From the NCBI GenBank assembly GCA_003339415.1, contig PDHQ01000099.1, forward strand, positions 1 through 64,000: a stretch of 64,000 nucleotides of DNA, in the 5' to 3' direction. The translations under genes and the position numbers were made by a program. This document shows, one piece after another, positions 45,524 to 56,705 of the stretch. This DNA comes from Ophiocordyceps camponoti-saundersi (nom. inval.) (taxonomy: Eukaryota; Ascomycota; Sordariomycetes; Hypocreales; Ophiocordycipitaceae). Every line of letters begins with the position of its first letter. The first letter of the stretch is position 1. The notes under the pieces were generated by a model that saw nothing but the letters and a program-made list of their open reading frames with translations, was not told the DNA's origin and did no database searches.

Positions 45524-46933
45524 GCCTGAATTTGAAGGGATTTGGAGAGATGATGAGAAGCACGCATGAGCTGCAGAGGATGATTCTCAGCACCCTCATC
45601 TTCATTTGCCCCCTTCTCCCCCTTCTTATTTTTCCTCCTATTCTCGCCCTCTTTTCTTTTTCTTTTTCTTTCGCTTGCGCTGGAGACGATACCCCCGCAT
45701 CCTCAGTTGCGACGACTGTTCTACCGTTTGATTTGGGATCTCGGCGAAGGGGACGGCAAAGGAACAAATTTAGACCTCGAGCTTCGTCTCTGCGGCTGAG
45801 ACTGCTCCTTGCGACCAGACCAAGGATATGCCTCTGGTACCACGGCGGCCTGACTTTGGGCGAACGAGAATGCGTCTGTGGAAGAAGGATGGCTCTCACT
45901 GGCCACCAAGAACGCGCGTTTCATTGTAAACGTGTTTGTCCTTCCTCCCCATTTCTGTGTACCTTTCTAAGTCTACTTATTCTCTCGCCCTTTTTCTACG
46001 CGACGATCTTCGCCCAGTTCCAGGTTGAATTTTTAACCTGGCATGGGAGGTAGCTGGAGGCATTTCCAGCATAGATGTTTGTGTTGCAAGGGTGTGTCAG
46101 GCTCGGGTCGACTTGATATGTGGAGATACCAAATAGACCTGAATTCCATGACCGTGGGCAGTAAGAGCTGCTATTTTATTTGCCTGTTTAGTTGAGTCTG
46201 TCTGCTGTGAACAGACTTGTTTGACGTCTGCCTTTTCGTAACCCTGTTGGATATTGTTTCTGGCCATATGACGAGGCTGCTGGAGAAGAAGCCGAGTGCA
46301 GATATAATAGAGGGAAACTACCTTCTATCGCTTGTAAAAGTAATAGATACTATGGATTGCTCTGTGATGGTTTTAAGAAGGTAGTCGTTTGTATGTTAGA
46401 GCGTGACTCTGTTCTTGGGCTGTAGGCGGCGAACCAACTGACCCCCAGCTGGCAGCCGTTTGCTTTCTAGCAGATTATAGAAGGGCTCTTTTTTTTTCCC
46501 ACCCTGTTTCTGCTATATCTTCTCTCCCTTCTCCTCTCGCCTTTCTTCCTCTCTTTCTTCTCTACCACTTCTCCTCTCGCCTTTCTGCCTGTCTTCCTTC
46601 TCTACCTTCTCTGTCCCTTCATCCTCCCACCTTTCTGCCCTCGTTCTTCTCTTCCACTTCTCCTCTGCCACGCAAGGGGACTCGCTCAGCTTTGCATACA
46701 AGGAGTCCTTCCCATCCTCTCATCTCATCCTTTTTCATCATCTTGTCCTATCCATCTTCTCTGCCACGCAACAGCTGTCGCTCACCTTTGCACATAAGGA
46801 TTTCTTTCCATCATCTCATCCTATCCGTCTCATCCTATCCATCTCTCATCCTATCCGTCTCATCATTCTTTTACATCCAACCATCGACTTCTGTCTCATC
46901 GGTTCAACAGCTTCAGTAGCTTCCTTGTTCATC
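45524..46933. other. Intergenic, J-domain gene to Myb-like gene
   Basis: About 1.4 kb with no supported gene. The last 430 bases (from about 46500) are a strongly pyrimidine-rich leader described separately. Confidence 0.5.
46500..46930 (+). repeat. CT-rich leader with degenerate tandem repeats
   Basis: Two families of imperfect repeats lie directly upstream of the Myb-like start: CTTCTCCTCTCGCCTTTCT-type units (about 46520-46670) and CTCATCCTATCCGTCTCAT-type units (about 46720-46865). Such tracts commonly mark promoters and 5' leaders of highly expressed fungal genes. Confidence 0.6.
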
Positions 46934-47626
46934 ATGTCTGACGAGACCCCTGCCAAGGCCGGCGCCTGGACGGACGAAGCAAAGGTTAGCTGCTCTCGAC
47001 GAGAGGTTTTCTTTCTTTCTCCTGCCCTCGCCTCCGCTCCCTTTCATATCTATTCATCTACCTCCGAAGCAGCTCTATACGTGTGTCGGCGTCGCTTACG
47101 TTTGCGCTTAGTACCAGTTGACGCTCAGGATCATCGCGCAACTTAAAGAAGAAGGGCGAACCATCAACTGGTCTCGTATCGTGATGGAGGGACGCACCAC
47201 CAAGTCACTTAAGAATCAGTGGACCAAGATGGCCAAAGAAATCGCAGAGCTCGAGAACATGGAGAAAGGCGGAGCGGGCGTTGGAACGCCTACCAAGGCC
47301 AAGGCAACGCGTGAGGATTTTCCTGTCAAACTGCCAGCGGTAAGAATTAGGCTAATCTCCTTCCGTTTTCCAGCGAGGAAAACTCCCAAAAAGCTTCAGA
47401 AATCGGCGGGATGGATCGCGGCCAATGGAGGCCATGACAGTGACGACGACACGCCGAAAAAGAGAGTTTTTGGTGAGCCAATACTGTTCCTCGAGAAGAA
47501 TCCGATGATCATTATGAGAAGTAGACGTATCGTTAACCAGAGTCTGCAGCGCCGCTTAGCCCTGGAACTCCGGGAAAGAAGATCAAGACTGACGACACGA
47601 TCAAGTCTGACGAGGACAGTCTCTAG
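46934..47626 (+). CDS. Small Myb/SANT-like domain protein
   Basis: Four exons, 46934-46984, 47112-47310, 47374-47472 and 47550-47626, encode 141 residues. The N-terminal half is a Myb/SANT-like module: GAWTDEAK, then YQLTLRIIAQL, INWSRIVMEGRTTKSLKNQW and a following helix. The C-terminal half is basic and Ser/Pro-rich (RKTPKKLQKSAGW, PLSPGTPGKKIKTDD) with acidic ends, suggesting a nuclear protein. The final exon was chosen because it restores a conserved-looking PLSPGTPGKK and an in-frame stop; other splice choices terminate early. The DNA-binding target is not known. This type of single-Myb protein is common in filamentous fungi and largely uncharacterised. Confidence 0.75.
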
Positions 47627-48502
47627 AGTTTTCAGCAACGGGTCAAGCATGGGTCAAAATGTCTTGAGATTTTGCTTCTCCTGACTAAGGAGATGACTAG
47701 AAGATACCTATTTCATTTGCCTCGACATCTACAGTATACGCAGGTAGTTGCAGGTAGTCTCTTCCGAATCGCTATGATCTGAGAAATCTTGATGGTTGCG
47801 TCTTTTGCTGTGGGACTAGTAGACACCATCCCAGCTCCCTTAGCACTAAGTAAATGAATGCCCCAACGAGGCAACCCGGTGAGCGAGCATCGGCGCGAGC
47901 TGAGACCTGCAGAGACGGCGGCGTGTCGACGAGGGTTGGTTTGTGAGAGAGTGAGAGGGATGATGTAGATGAGAGTGTGGTGTGGTCAGTTAGGTAGACA
48001 GTAGACCGGTATCTGTTCCCCCATGTGTCGGGGGTGCTCGTCTGTTAGATCGCTACGATGGCACAATTGCTGAGTCAGATCCGGCTCTAATTGCGCGTCA
48101 CCTACTAAAATTTCCGTCATGTACCCGCAGATAGGTGGCGACTTAGCGGCAGTGAGCGGTGCGGGCCATGCCGCGGCAAGATGACCTAAAAAAAATCCCG
48201 GCCTATCTAAGGCTACCTAGCACCTAGCCATACCTAATACCTACCTACCTCTCCCAAACTGCTGATCCACCCTCCCCGAGAATTGCTTCCCTCCTCCCCT
48301 TCAGAAAGGGCATCACATGGGCATCCATCATCCTCTCAGTCTCTTCCGTGTGCGTCACCCTCCGTCGTATCTGGATGCGCTGCCACCCTCCGTCGCGCCC
48401 CATCAGCTGCCAGCATAAAGCCGGCCTCGCCCTGTCCTCTCTTGCGTCGCTCGGTCTTCACAGCGACGATTCCCCCGTCCCCTCGACCGCTGACGCCTCA
48501 CG
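47627..48502. other. Intergenic, Myb-like gene to NMA111
   Basis: About 880 bp. It contains ACCTA/TACC repeats (48205-48252) and a CT-rich stretch before the NMA111 start. No gene is apparent. Confidence 0.55.
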
Positions 48503-51500
48503 ATGAAGGGCTCTCGGCCTGCTGCCGCCGGCAAGAGGAAATCTCCCGCGTCGCCGGGACAACCGCCTCCTTCGAAGAGATCCCTCAACGGCAAAGTACC
48601 ATCAGATGGCGCCGAATATGAAGATGACGGTCTGAACGACGACTACGACGACAGCCTTGGTCCGCCTCTCTACATCGACTCTCCTGGAAGCCTTGGCGAG
48701 TGGCAAGATACCATTCAAAAGGTTGTTCGGAACGTCGTTGCCATTCGTTTCTGCCAGACTTGCTCCTTCGATACCGATCCAGCTCTGACGAGCGAAGCCA
48801 CGGGTTTCGTTGTTGACTCTGAACGAGGGTACGCTTGTCTAAGCTCCCCTCATCATGGTGTCCTCCGTTAACTTTGAGCCTTTTTCTCTTTCTTTGTCAC
48901 AGATACATCTTGACAAATCGTCATGTTGTTGGTGCCGGGCCTTTCTGGGGTCACTGTGTCTTTGACAATCACGAAGAGGTCGACTGTTATCCAGTCTATC
49001 GCGATCCTGTCCACGATTTCGGCATTCTTCGCTATGACCCCAAGTCGATCAAGTACATGCGCGTAGACGGATTGGACTTGAGACCGGATCAGGCCAAAGG
49101 TACTCTTGTTGCTTCTTGCCCGCTTCGGTGCCTTTTTCTAACTGGAGAGCCATCAGTCGGCGTCGAGATTCGCGTCGTCGGCAACGATGCCGGCGAGAAA
49201 CTCAGCATTCTGTCTGGCGTCATCAGCCGCCTGGACCGCAACGCCCCCGAGTACGGCGAAGGGTACAGCGATTTCAACACGTGCTACTACCAGGCCAACG
49301 CCGCGGCCAGCGGTGGCAGCTCTGGAAGTCCTGTCGTCAGCAAAGACGGCTCTGCCGTCGCTCTTCAGGCTGGGGGCCGCTCTGACGGCGCCTCGACCGA
49401 CTACTTCCTCCCCCTGGACCGGCCCCTGCGCGCTCTTCAATGTATTCAGCAGGGCAAGCCCGTCAGCCGTGGTGACATTCAGTGTCAGTTCCTGCTGAAG
49501 CCCTTTGACGAGTGCCGCAGGCTTGGCCTGAGCCCGCGCTGGGAAGCTGCTATGCGGGAAGCCTTCCCCAACGAGACGAACTTGCTGGTGGCCGAGATTG
49601 TCTTGCCTTCGGGCCCTTCGTGCGACAAGATCGAGGAAGGCGACGTCTTGATCAAGGTCAATGGTGAGCTCATCACGCAATTCATCCGTCTCGACGACAT
49701 CCTCGACGCCAATGTCGGCAAGCCCATTACCGTCATGCTGCAGCGTGGCGGCCAAGACGTCGAGGTCAAGATTGAGGTTGGCGATCTGCATAGCATCACA
49801 CCGGATCGCTTCGTCACCGTGGCCGGCGCCAGCTTTCACAATCTGTCGTACCAACAAGCTAGGCTCTACGCTGTACCTGTCAAGGGTGTCTACGTCTGTG
49901 AATCGGCCGGCTCTTTCAGGTTCGAGAACACAGACAACGGATGGATCGTCCAGACTGTAGATCACAAAAAGGTGCCCGACCTCGACTCCTTCATCGCCGT
50001 CATGAAGACCATCCCCGACAAGGCCAGAGTCGTCGTCACGTACAAGCACCTGCGCGATCTCCACACGCTCAACACCACCGTCATCTACGTCGACCGTCAC
50101 TGGTCCTCCAAGATGAAGCTCGCCGTGCGCAACGATACGACCGGCCTGTGGGACTTTTCCGACCTGGGAGCCGCCCTGCCGCCGGTGCCTCCAGTCCGCC
50201 GTTCAGCCTCATTCATCGAGCTCGATCACATGCCGCACCAGGCTATTGCTGATCTGATCCGGAGCTTCGTTCACGTCAACTGCACCATGCCTGTCAAGCT
50301 CGACGGGTTCCCCAAGAACCGGCGCTGGGGAATGGGCCTCGTCATCGATGCCGACAAGGGCCTGGTGCTCATTTCCAGGGCCATCGTTCCCTACGACTTG
50401 TGTGACATCACCATCACCATCGCCGACTCCATCATCGTCGAGGGTAAGGTCGTCTTTCTGCACCCGCTGCAGAACTACGTCATCATCCGGTACGATCCTT
50501 CCCTCGTCGACGCGCCCGTCAGGAGCGCGACCATCAGCGGCGAGCACCTCACCCAGGGCGCCAAGACATACTTCTTGGGGTACAATCGCATAGGACGCGT
50601 TGTGCACGGCGCCACCACGGTGACGGAAATCACGGCTGTCGCCATCCCGGCCAACTCGGGCGCCCCACGCTACCGCGCCGTCAACGTCGACGCCATCACC
50701 ATCGACAGCAACCTCGGCTCGACATGCAACAGTGGTGTTCTGGTGTCTCCGGACGGCATCGTTCAGGCGCTCTGGCTGTCGTACCTGGGCGAGCGGTCGC
50801 CTTGCAGCCAACGGGACGAGGAGTACTACCTGGGCCTTGGCACGCCGACACTGCTGCCCGTCATCAACGCCATCCAGAAGGGGGAGACGCCCCAGCTTCG
50901 GATGCTGTCGGTCGAGCTGCGAGCGGTGCAGATGTCGCAGGCGCGGGTCATGGGCGTGTCGGACGAGTGGATCAAGAAGGTGACGCAGGCCAACCGGTCT
51001 CATCACCAGCTCTTCATGGTCAGCAAGCGAACGTTTGAGCGCGGCAATCATCCAGTTTCTCTGCTCGAGGGCGACATCGTCCTCACGCTCAACGGTAAAA
51101 TATGCACTACGATTTCCGACTTTGACATCATGTACACAAGCGAGTCGCTCGATGCCGTCATCGTCCGCGAGTGCGAAGAGCTGCGGCTGCAGTTGCCGAC
51201 CGTCGCGGCCGACGACATGGAGACGGACCACGCCGTGTCCTTTTGTGGCGCCATCCTGCACCGTCCTCACCAGGCTGTCCGGCAGCAGATCAGCAAGCTT
51301 CACAGCGAGGTCTACGTGTCGAGTCGGATCAGGGGCTCGCCAGCGTATCAATATGGCGTTGCCCCGACCAACTTCATCACGCATGTGAACGGACGGCAAA
51401 CGCCGGACCTCGAATCTTTTATTGCCGCGACCCGCGAGATTCCGGACAACACATGTGAGTTAATTTGTTCTGTCACTTTCTTCTTATCCCTTCTTCCTAC

Positions 51501-51754
51501 TTCTCAAAACTTCTCAGAATTGGACGGCTAAACCTACACGCACAGATTTCCGCCTCAAGGCGGTCACCTTCGACAGCGTGCCGTGGGTGATTACGATGAA
51601 GAAGAATGACCACTACTTCCCAACCATGGAGTGGATCAAAGACGGCCAAGAGGCGTGCGGGTGGCGACGCGTGACATACGAAGGAACCAAGGTGTTCCAG
51701 GGCGAGGCCACCGACGGGGTGCCGCCCGTTGTGGAAGATACCGAGATGGAGTGA
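48503..51754 (+). CDS. NMA111: Nuclear HtrA-type serine protease Nma111
   Basis: Four exons: 48503-48828, 48903-49099, 49157-51454 and 51546-51754, giving 1009 residues. The 57-nt second intron has no in-frame stop and would otherwise add 19 non-conserved residues; removing it restores [16 protein letters not shown]. The protein has two tandem HtrA-like protease halves, each followed by PDZ domains. The first is active: His116 (TNRHVVG), Asp147 (VHDFGIL) and Ser230 (GGSSGSP). The second half lacks the triad, as in yeast Nma111. The N-terminus has a basic Lys/Arg-Ser/Pro segment ([17 protein letters not shown]), probably the nuclear signal. The yeast protein degrades the IAP Bir1 and promotes cell death under stress; function here is inferred. 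Confidence 0.93.
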
Positions 51755-52776
51755 GTAGGCGGTTTGTCTGTGCGTCATAGAGGCCCAATCGTGCCCCGGG
51801 AGAGCTATGGCATATGGATTGGGCGTTGTTCGGCCATAAGGGGATCTGACCTTGTTTTCTTCCTTTTAGGGGCTTGTTTGCAGCCAAATGTAGGTTACAG
51901 CCGAAAGAAGGCGTCGCTTCTTTGGAAGAGACCTAGGCAGCGTTGCTGTCCGGGCGTTTCTGCCTTGAGTAAGGGGGGTTCCGGCCACCACTCCCTGAGA
52001 ATGAGGTAAGGGGTCGGTATAGTGGATTTTCATAGACGGCGATGTCGTCGGTAGACCGTTGATCATATGTCCATCTACCCACATGGACATGCCTCAGATC
52101 AGGGGTGGGGGGGAAGGACAAGGGTGTAAGGGGGGAGGTCTCAGACTTGGACCTTGATCGGAGCTGCGTGGATCAACGGCAGATTTCTGCTGGAGCAGCC
52201 AGATTGGAGAGGGGCTTTGTGGTTTGTCTCGAGCTCTCGATTAAAATAAAAGTTGGCGATTTGAGATCCCCGAGATCTGAATCGTGTTTGTATTTTCTTG
52301 CTGGTCAGTGATGAGTCGAGCTTGTTGTCACGCTTGTTCTTCTGTGTGAAGTCATGTTCCCGTTATAATATAGCATGCGGTCTTGAGTTGTGACACAGCT
52401 CATGGCATTTCTCCGAGACACATACAGGATTGAATACCCTATACTCGACTAGCGCGATGCTATCAGAAACGACGGTGAACGTAGACCTAACTTCCTAAGC
52501 AGGCATAAGGCCTGCAATTAGCTCCTCACGGGGTGCAATCGTTTCCAGCGTAAGGATCACTGGTCCTAATAAACCGTTGCCTTCAACAGATGCGCTTCTT
52601 CAGGTGTCGCGACGCGAGGAGGTCAGTCGATTACGTAACCAATTTTGAGCCTCCTGCCTTGACTGCGTCATCAAGATAGTAGCCCTACAACTAGCGTCGA
52701 GACCGACAACCGACGAGCAAATGGCATAAGGTCCGGGCACAAGGATCGTACTCCGAACTCGAGACGGGAACCGCTC
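51755..52776. other. Intergenic, NMA111 to IST1
   Basis: About 1 kb with no supported gene. The open frames are short and lack conserved features. Confidence 0.55.
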
Positions 52777-53776
52777 ATGGCTCCGCAGGCAACGTACGTG
52801 GTAAGGAGTCGACACTTTCTTCGATCTCGTGACCGATGCATAACGAAAAGTATCTACAGCTTGCTGACCAGACGGACGGTAGACGAAACTCAAGGTGCAG
52901 CTGAAGCTCGCCATCGCTAGACTTCGGATGGTGCAGCAACGCGATGAGCAGCTGGGGAAGACGCAACGGAGGGCTATGGCTCAGCTCCTCGAGGCTGGAA
53001 AGGTGGACTCGGCCACGATTCGGGTAGAGAATATCATCCGGTCTGACATCACTAGCGAGCTGCACGAGCTATTGGAGCTATACTGCGAGCTTCTGCTTGC
53101 TCGGGCCGGTCTGCTGGAGGGTCCGGTCTGCGATGCTGGGTTGGAGGAGGCGGTCAAGAGCATCATTTACGCCGCGCCCAAGACGGAGATTAAAGAGCTT
53201 CAGACGGTACGGGTGCTGCTCGCGGAAAAGTACGGCAAGGAATTCGTCATGCAGGCTATGGAGAACTCGGACGGCAAGGTCAACGAGAAGGTGGTGTCGA
53301 AACTCAGCGTCGAACCACCCAGACGGGAACTCGTTCAGGGTTACCTCGAGGAGATTGCCAAGGCGTACGGCGTTAACTGGCCGAGACGTCATCCCTCTTC
53401 TTCTTCTCCACCGACACCACCACCACCCGCCGATGGCGAAGAAGACGACAACGACGACGACGGATCCCCTTCAAACGCACAAGCGCAGAGGGTGAAGGAT
53501 GGCAAGCTTTTCCTTTCCAAGGGAGAGGGAGAGGATGATGATGATGAGCAGCTGAGTCGGGCTTCGCTTCCACACCGTCTTGGCGGAGGTCAGAGCAGTC
53601 CTCTTACGGTTACGCCGCCGAGGATGACGACGGAAAACGTCCATCCGCGCGTCACGCTGGGATCGATCGAGCTTAAGCCTAGCAAGAAGATGGAGGGGGC
53701 GAGGAGGGAGCCGGAAGGGTCGGTGCCGGATATTGACGATTTGGAGAAGCGGTTTGCTGCTCTCAAGAAGAGGTGA
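52777..53776 (+). CDS. IST1: IST1, ESCRT-III-like regulator of Vps4
   Basis: Two exons, 52777-52800 and 52883-53776, encode 305 residues. The tiny first exon supplies MAPQATYV and is joined by a GTAAGG donor to TKLKVQLKLAI, matching the usual fungal start. The Ist1 domain occupies about residues 9-175 (LAIARLRMVQQRDEQLGK, AMAQLLEAGK, RVENIIR, LELYCELLLAR, LGLEEAVK-like, YGKEFVMQA). It is followed by a Pro-rich, highly acidic Ser linker and a C-terminal DIDDLEKRFAALKKR, a typical MIT-interacting motif that would bind Vps4 or Did2. IST1 modulates Vps4 in multivesicular-body sorting and tubule scission at endosomes. Those roles come from family knowledge. Confidence 0.93.
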
Positions 53777-54442
53777 AGAAAGAAGAGGAGCTGTAAATCA
53801 ATGTGAGTATTGCACTCTTTTGATGTCCATCATCGTCTTGTGCATTTGGCAGGTGGTCGACCCAGGCACTGTTGATAGTCGATGTTTCAGAGTGCAGGAC
53901 CGTATGACTGTTGTGACGGACGATGTCAAGAATAACGGCTTCCTTCAACGAGATACCTCTAAAAGGGCACGAGAAACTCAAGAAACATCTCTTCCCTACC
54001 TACACAGAGATATATACAGCGTAGACCCTTCTGTAGCCCTGCCTAGAAAAGGGCCAACTGAACCAACCAGCAGCACGTTAAACAGCCCTGACGGCGTTTG
54101 TTGCCTTGCCAGCTGTAAGGCAGAAACATGCCGCAGCCAGGAAAGCATAAGAGCAAAGCAAACGAATTTCCAACCTGGGATAAAAACCTTTCCCTCTCCA
54201 ACCCCCCCAAACCTGAGCGAAACATCTCATCATCAACGCTCAACCCCATCGCTCAACGGCTCGATTCCCATCATAGGGCATCGAGTCGAGATTCATAGCC
54301 GCATCGTCCTCTTGTTGCTTTTATCCCTTCATCTGTTGATCATCTCTTCGTCTCAAGATTCAAGCCTTTCTTTCATCTGAAAAAAACACACACACACACA
54401 CACACCTGCACAGCCTTTTTTCCACCTTTCCTTTGATCAACC
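53777..54442. other. Intergenic, IST1 to zinc-knuckle gene
   Basis: About 670 bp; no supported gene. A short (AC)n tract lies at about 54387-54406, immediately before the next start, within a CT-rich leader. Confidence 0.55.
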
Positions 54443-56024
54443 ATGATTACCAAGGAAGATCTCTTGAAGGCTTTACGCAAGGACCTGTCCTTGGAGATGG
54501 AAAGCCTCGATGAAATGGGCACTGTTAATCAGCTGCTTCTCGAGCAGCGTCTGTTGACTGCCCGAGTAGATAAGCATCTCTCTCGAGCTTTCGCCGCGGC
54601 TATTTATTCGACCTGGCTTCAGGAGAGAGTGTATCGCGAAGGTGGAAAGCTCGCGCCCGCCGTGCTCGACACCTATCTTCAGTTCTTGGTCGGTATCAGC
54701 TGCGACAAGGAGATGATCACCCGTGCCTGGTTGCAGGCCGCGCTCAACAACCTCGAGAAATGGTTCAAAGTCATGGAGCCTGACGTTGCTCGTGACGTGC
54801 GCATCGGCGTCAAAACGGAGATTGTGAATAGGTTCTCCACCGGCGATTACATGAAGGTCGACTATCGCGGCCTCATGGCTGGTGGTAAGTCAACAGTTTT
54901 CTTGACGTCGAGATGTGAAACTTGGCTGACCATCTTCCAGGCATTCCAGGTATAGAGTCTCAGCCCTCCATCGGCGTTGCGGGCAACTCTGCTGCTGAGA
55001 AGGCGGACGACTGCCAGGTGTGTGGTTCCAAGAACCACTCTTCCGACAAATGCCCTGGCAAAAACTTTGGCTACGGTCCACGTTCGTCCATCGATCCCGC
55101 TCTTGCGCATGAGCGAATGCAGAACTTATTCCAGAATGCAGTTCCGAAGCGTGAGAACCGAAGCGCCGGCTTCACCAGACAGAATGTCTACCAGGACCAG
55201 CAGGGAATTTCTCGCCAAGCGGGTAATCATGGTCAGCCCTTCGGCTCCTCCGCCACGGGAACCCCCTTTGCTAAACACTCCATCTGTAAAGCAGCGGCCA
55301 GTGAGCTCCTCATGCATGGAGGTTCGTCGGTCTAGGAGAACGTAAGTCAACTCAGAGAGCAGGAGTTCGCATGACAGCTATATAACTAACATTGATTCTC
55401 GAGCAGGACAACCGAGCCAAGCATGGAAAGGGCCAACTGAAGCCGTGGAAAGACATGAACGACGTCGAGCGAAAGGCTCTAATTGAAGCTGACGCATTCT
55501 TGGACAGCCTCGCTGAAGAATTGACCATTAAGAATGCGGCCGCTGCAAGAAACCCTGCCCCAGTGAGCGAGTCGACGGGCTCGGGAAGCCAGACCTCGAA
55601 CACCGAGGGTAGGCCCAACAAGAAGCGCGATCGCATTCCCGTCCTGGGTGAGCTCGTGGAGCCGACAAAGCCCAAGGCCAAGCTTTCGCCGGTCGACGAG
55701 GACGCAACCATGACGGGTGGCGGTCCCCCCCTTCCGAATCAGCAGGTGACGCTTCCTACCCGTCCGGCCGGGGAAGTCGGTCAGTCATCCACGGAAAACA
55801 GCTTCATCAGGGAGCTCTTCTCTAAGCACGAGAACGTTATTCGCAACCCAAAGGTGAAGCGCAAGACGGCCTTGGAGATGTGGGACGAACACGATGCGAA
55901 GCTAGCGGCTGAGGAAGCCGAGAGCGCTGTCGAGAAAGCAGAGAGCGCTGCCGAGAAGGTGAAGAAGGTCATCGAGGAGGCCAAGAGAGTCCTGGAGAAG
56001 CAAGGGAAGGGCAAGAGAAACTAG
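54443..56024 (+). pseudogene. CCHC zinc-knuckle gene interrupted by an in-frame stop
   Basis: I do not recognise the family by name. Exon 1 (54443-54884) and exon 2 (54941 onward) give an all-helical N-terminal region of about 145 residues, then a retroviral-type zinc knuckle C172-x2-C175-x4-H180-x4-C185 (CQVCGSKNHSSDKC), then a polar linker. A TAG at 55333-55335 ends this frame at 278 residues. Six bases later is a perfect donor (GTAAGT at 55342), with an ACTAAC branch site and CAG acceptor (55406). The downstream exon (55407-56024) continues in the same frame for 205 residues, with an Ala/Glu/Lys coiled coil at the end. No phase-compatible alternative donor was found. It may be a pseudogene, a sequence error, a readthrough gene, or a truncated gene with a relic 3' exon. 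The helical-region-plus-knuckle layout recalls Gag proteins, but no protease, RT or LTR is nearby. Confidence 0.55.
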
Positions 56025-56196
56025 GCTGCAGTTTTTGCCCACAATGGCACATTCAGGCTGAGAGGCATATACGGGTTTTGATACCTAGGGGAAGGGCTGA
56101 TCAGGATTGCGTTTTATTTGTGTTTTTCTTACTTCGGATCGAGATCCGTAGCTGCTAAAGGGTTTTTGCTAGTTGAATTGACTATCGAACGGTGCC

Positions 56197-56705
56197 TCAC
56201 TCCAGCTTATCCAGATGCTCCAGCCTGGTGAGGACGACCTGTTTACTCGTCTCCTCAATCTCGCCAGCGAGAAAGACCTCGTCGAGGATAGCGTAGACTT
56301 TATAAAAGTTGAAGACGAGATCGAGCTCGCAGACGTTACCGAAGAAGGCGTCCAACACCTCGACGAAGAAGTGGATGGCCTCTAGGTATGCGAGCTCATT
56401 GTCGTTTGTGTCGACGCAGACGCAGAAGAAGAGGCCGGCGTAACGACGATAGACGATCTTGTTGTTGCGGAACTCGACGAAATTGGATTGGTACTTTTGG
56501 TCGCGCGGTGCCACTAGTCGGTGAACCTCGCCCTTGAGCTTGATCTTTTGCTCGTCGCCGTAAGGGGCGTACCACTTTGCGAGGCGCGTCTTGCCTCTTC
56601 AGAGGAGGAGGAGGGAGAGCGTCAGTCAGCGGGACGGAGATGATGAGGAGAGAAAACAGAGTTCGAGACGTACTGGCGATTCTGAATGAGAATGAAGGAT
56701 AGCAT
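56197..56705 (-). CDS. APS2: AP-2 clathrin adaptor sigma subunit
   Basis: Two exons on the minus strand, 56705-56674 and 56596-56197, encode 143 residues, the usual AP-2 sigma length (142). The protein begins [20 protein letters not shown], and the core [24 protein letters not shown], followed by [14 protein letters not shown] and [11 protein letters not shown], identifies sigma-2 rather than sigma-1 or sigma-3. It forms part of the AP-2 core and contacts dileucine cargo motifs during endocytosis. The AAG acceptor used here restores the exact conserved start. It is convergent with the zinc-knuckle gene (172 bp) and divergent from the FUSC gene. Confidence 0.95.

Noticed and set aside
46500..46870. 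Regular repeats considered as a CRISPR-like array
   Set aside because: Units are degenerate pyrimidine repeats without unique spacers, and the genome is eukaryotic.
49153..50100. Long minus-strand open frame inside NMA111
   Set aside because: It mirrors a strongly conserved protease on the plus strand and has Val/Asp/Leu-rich shadow composition.
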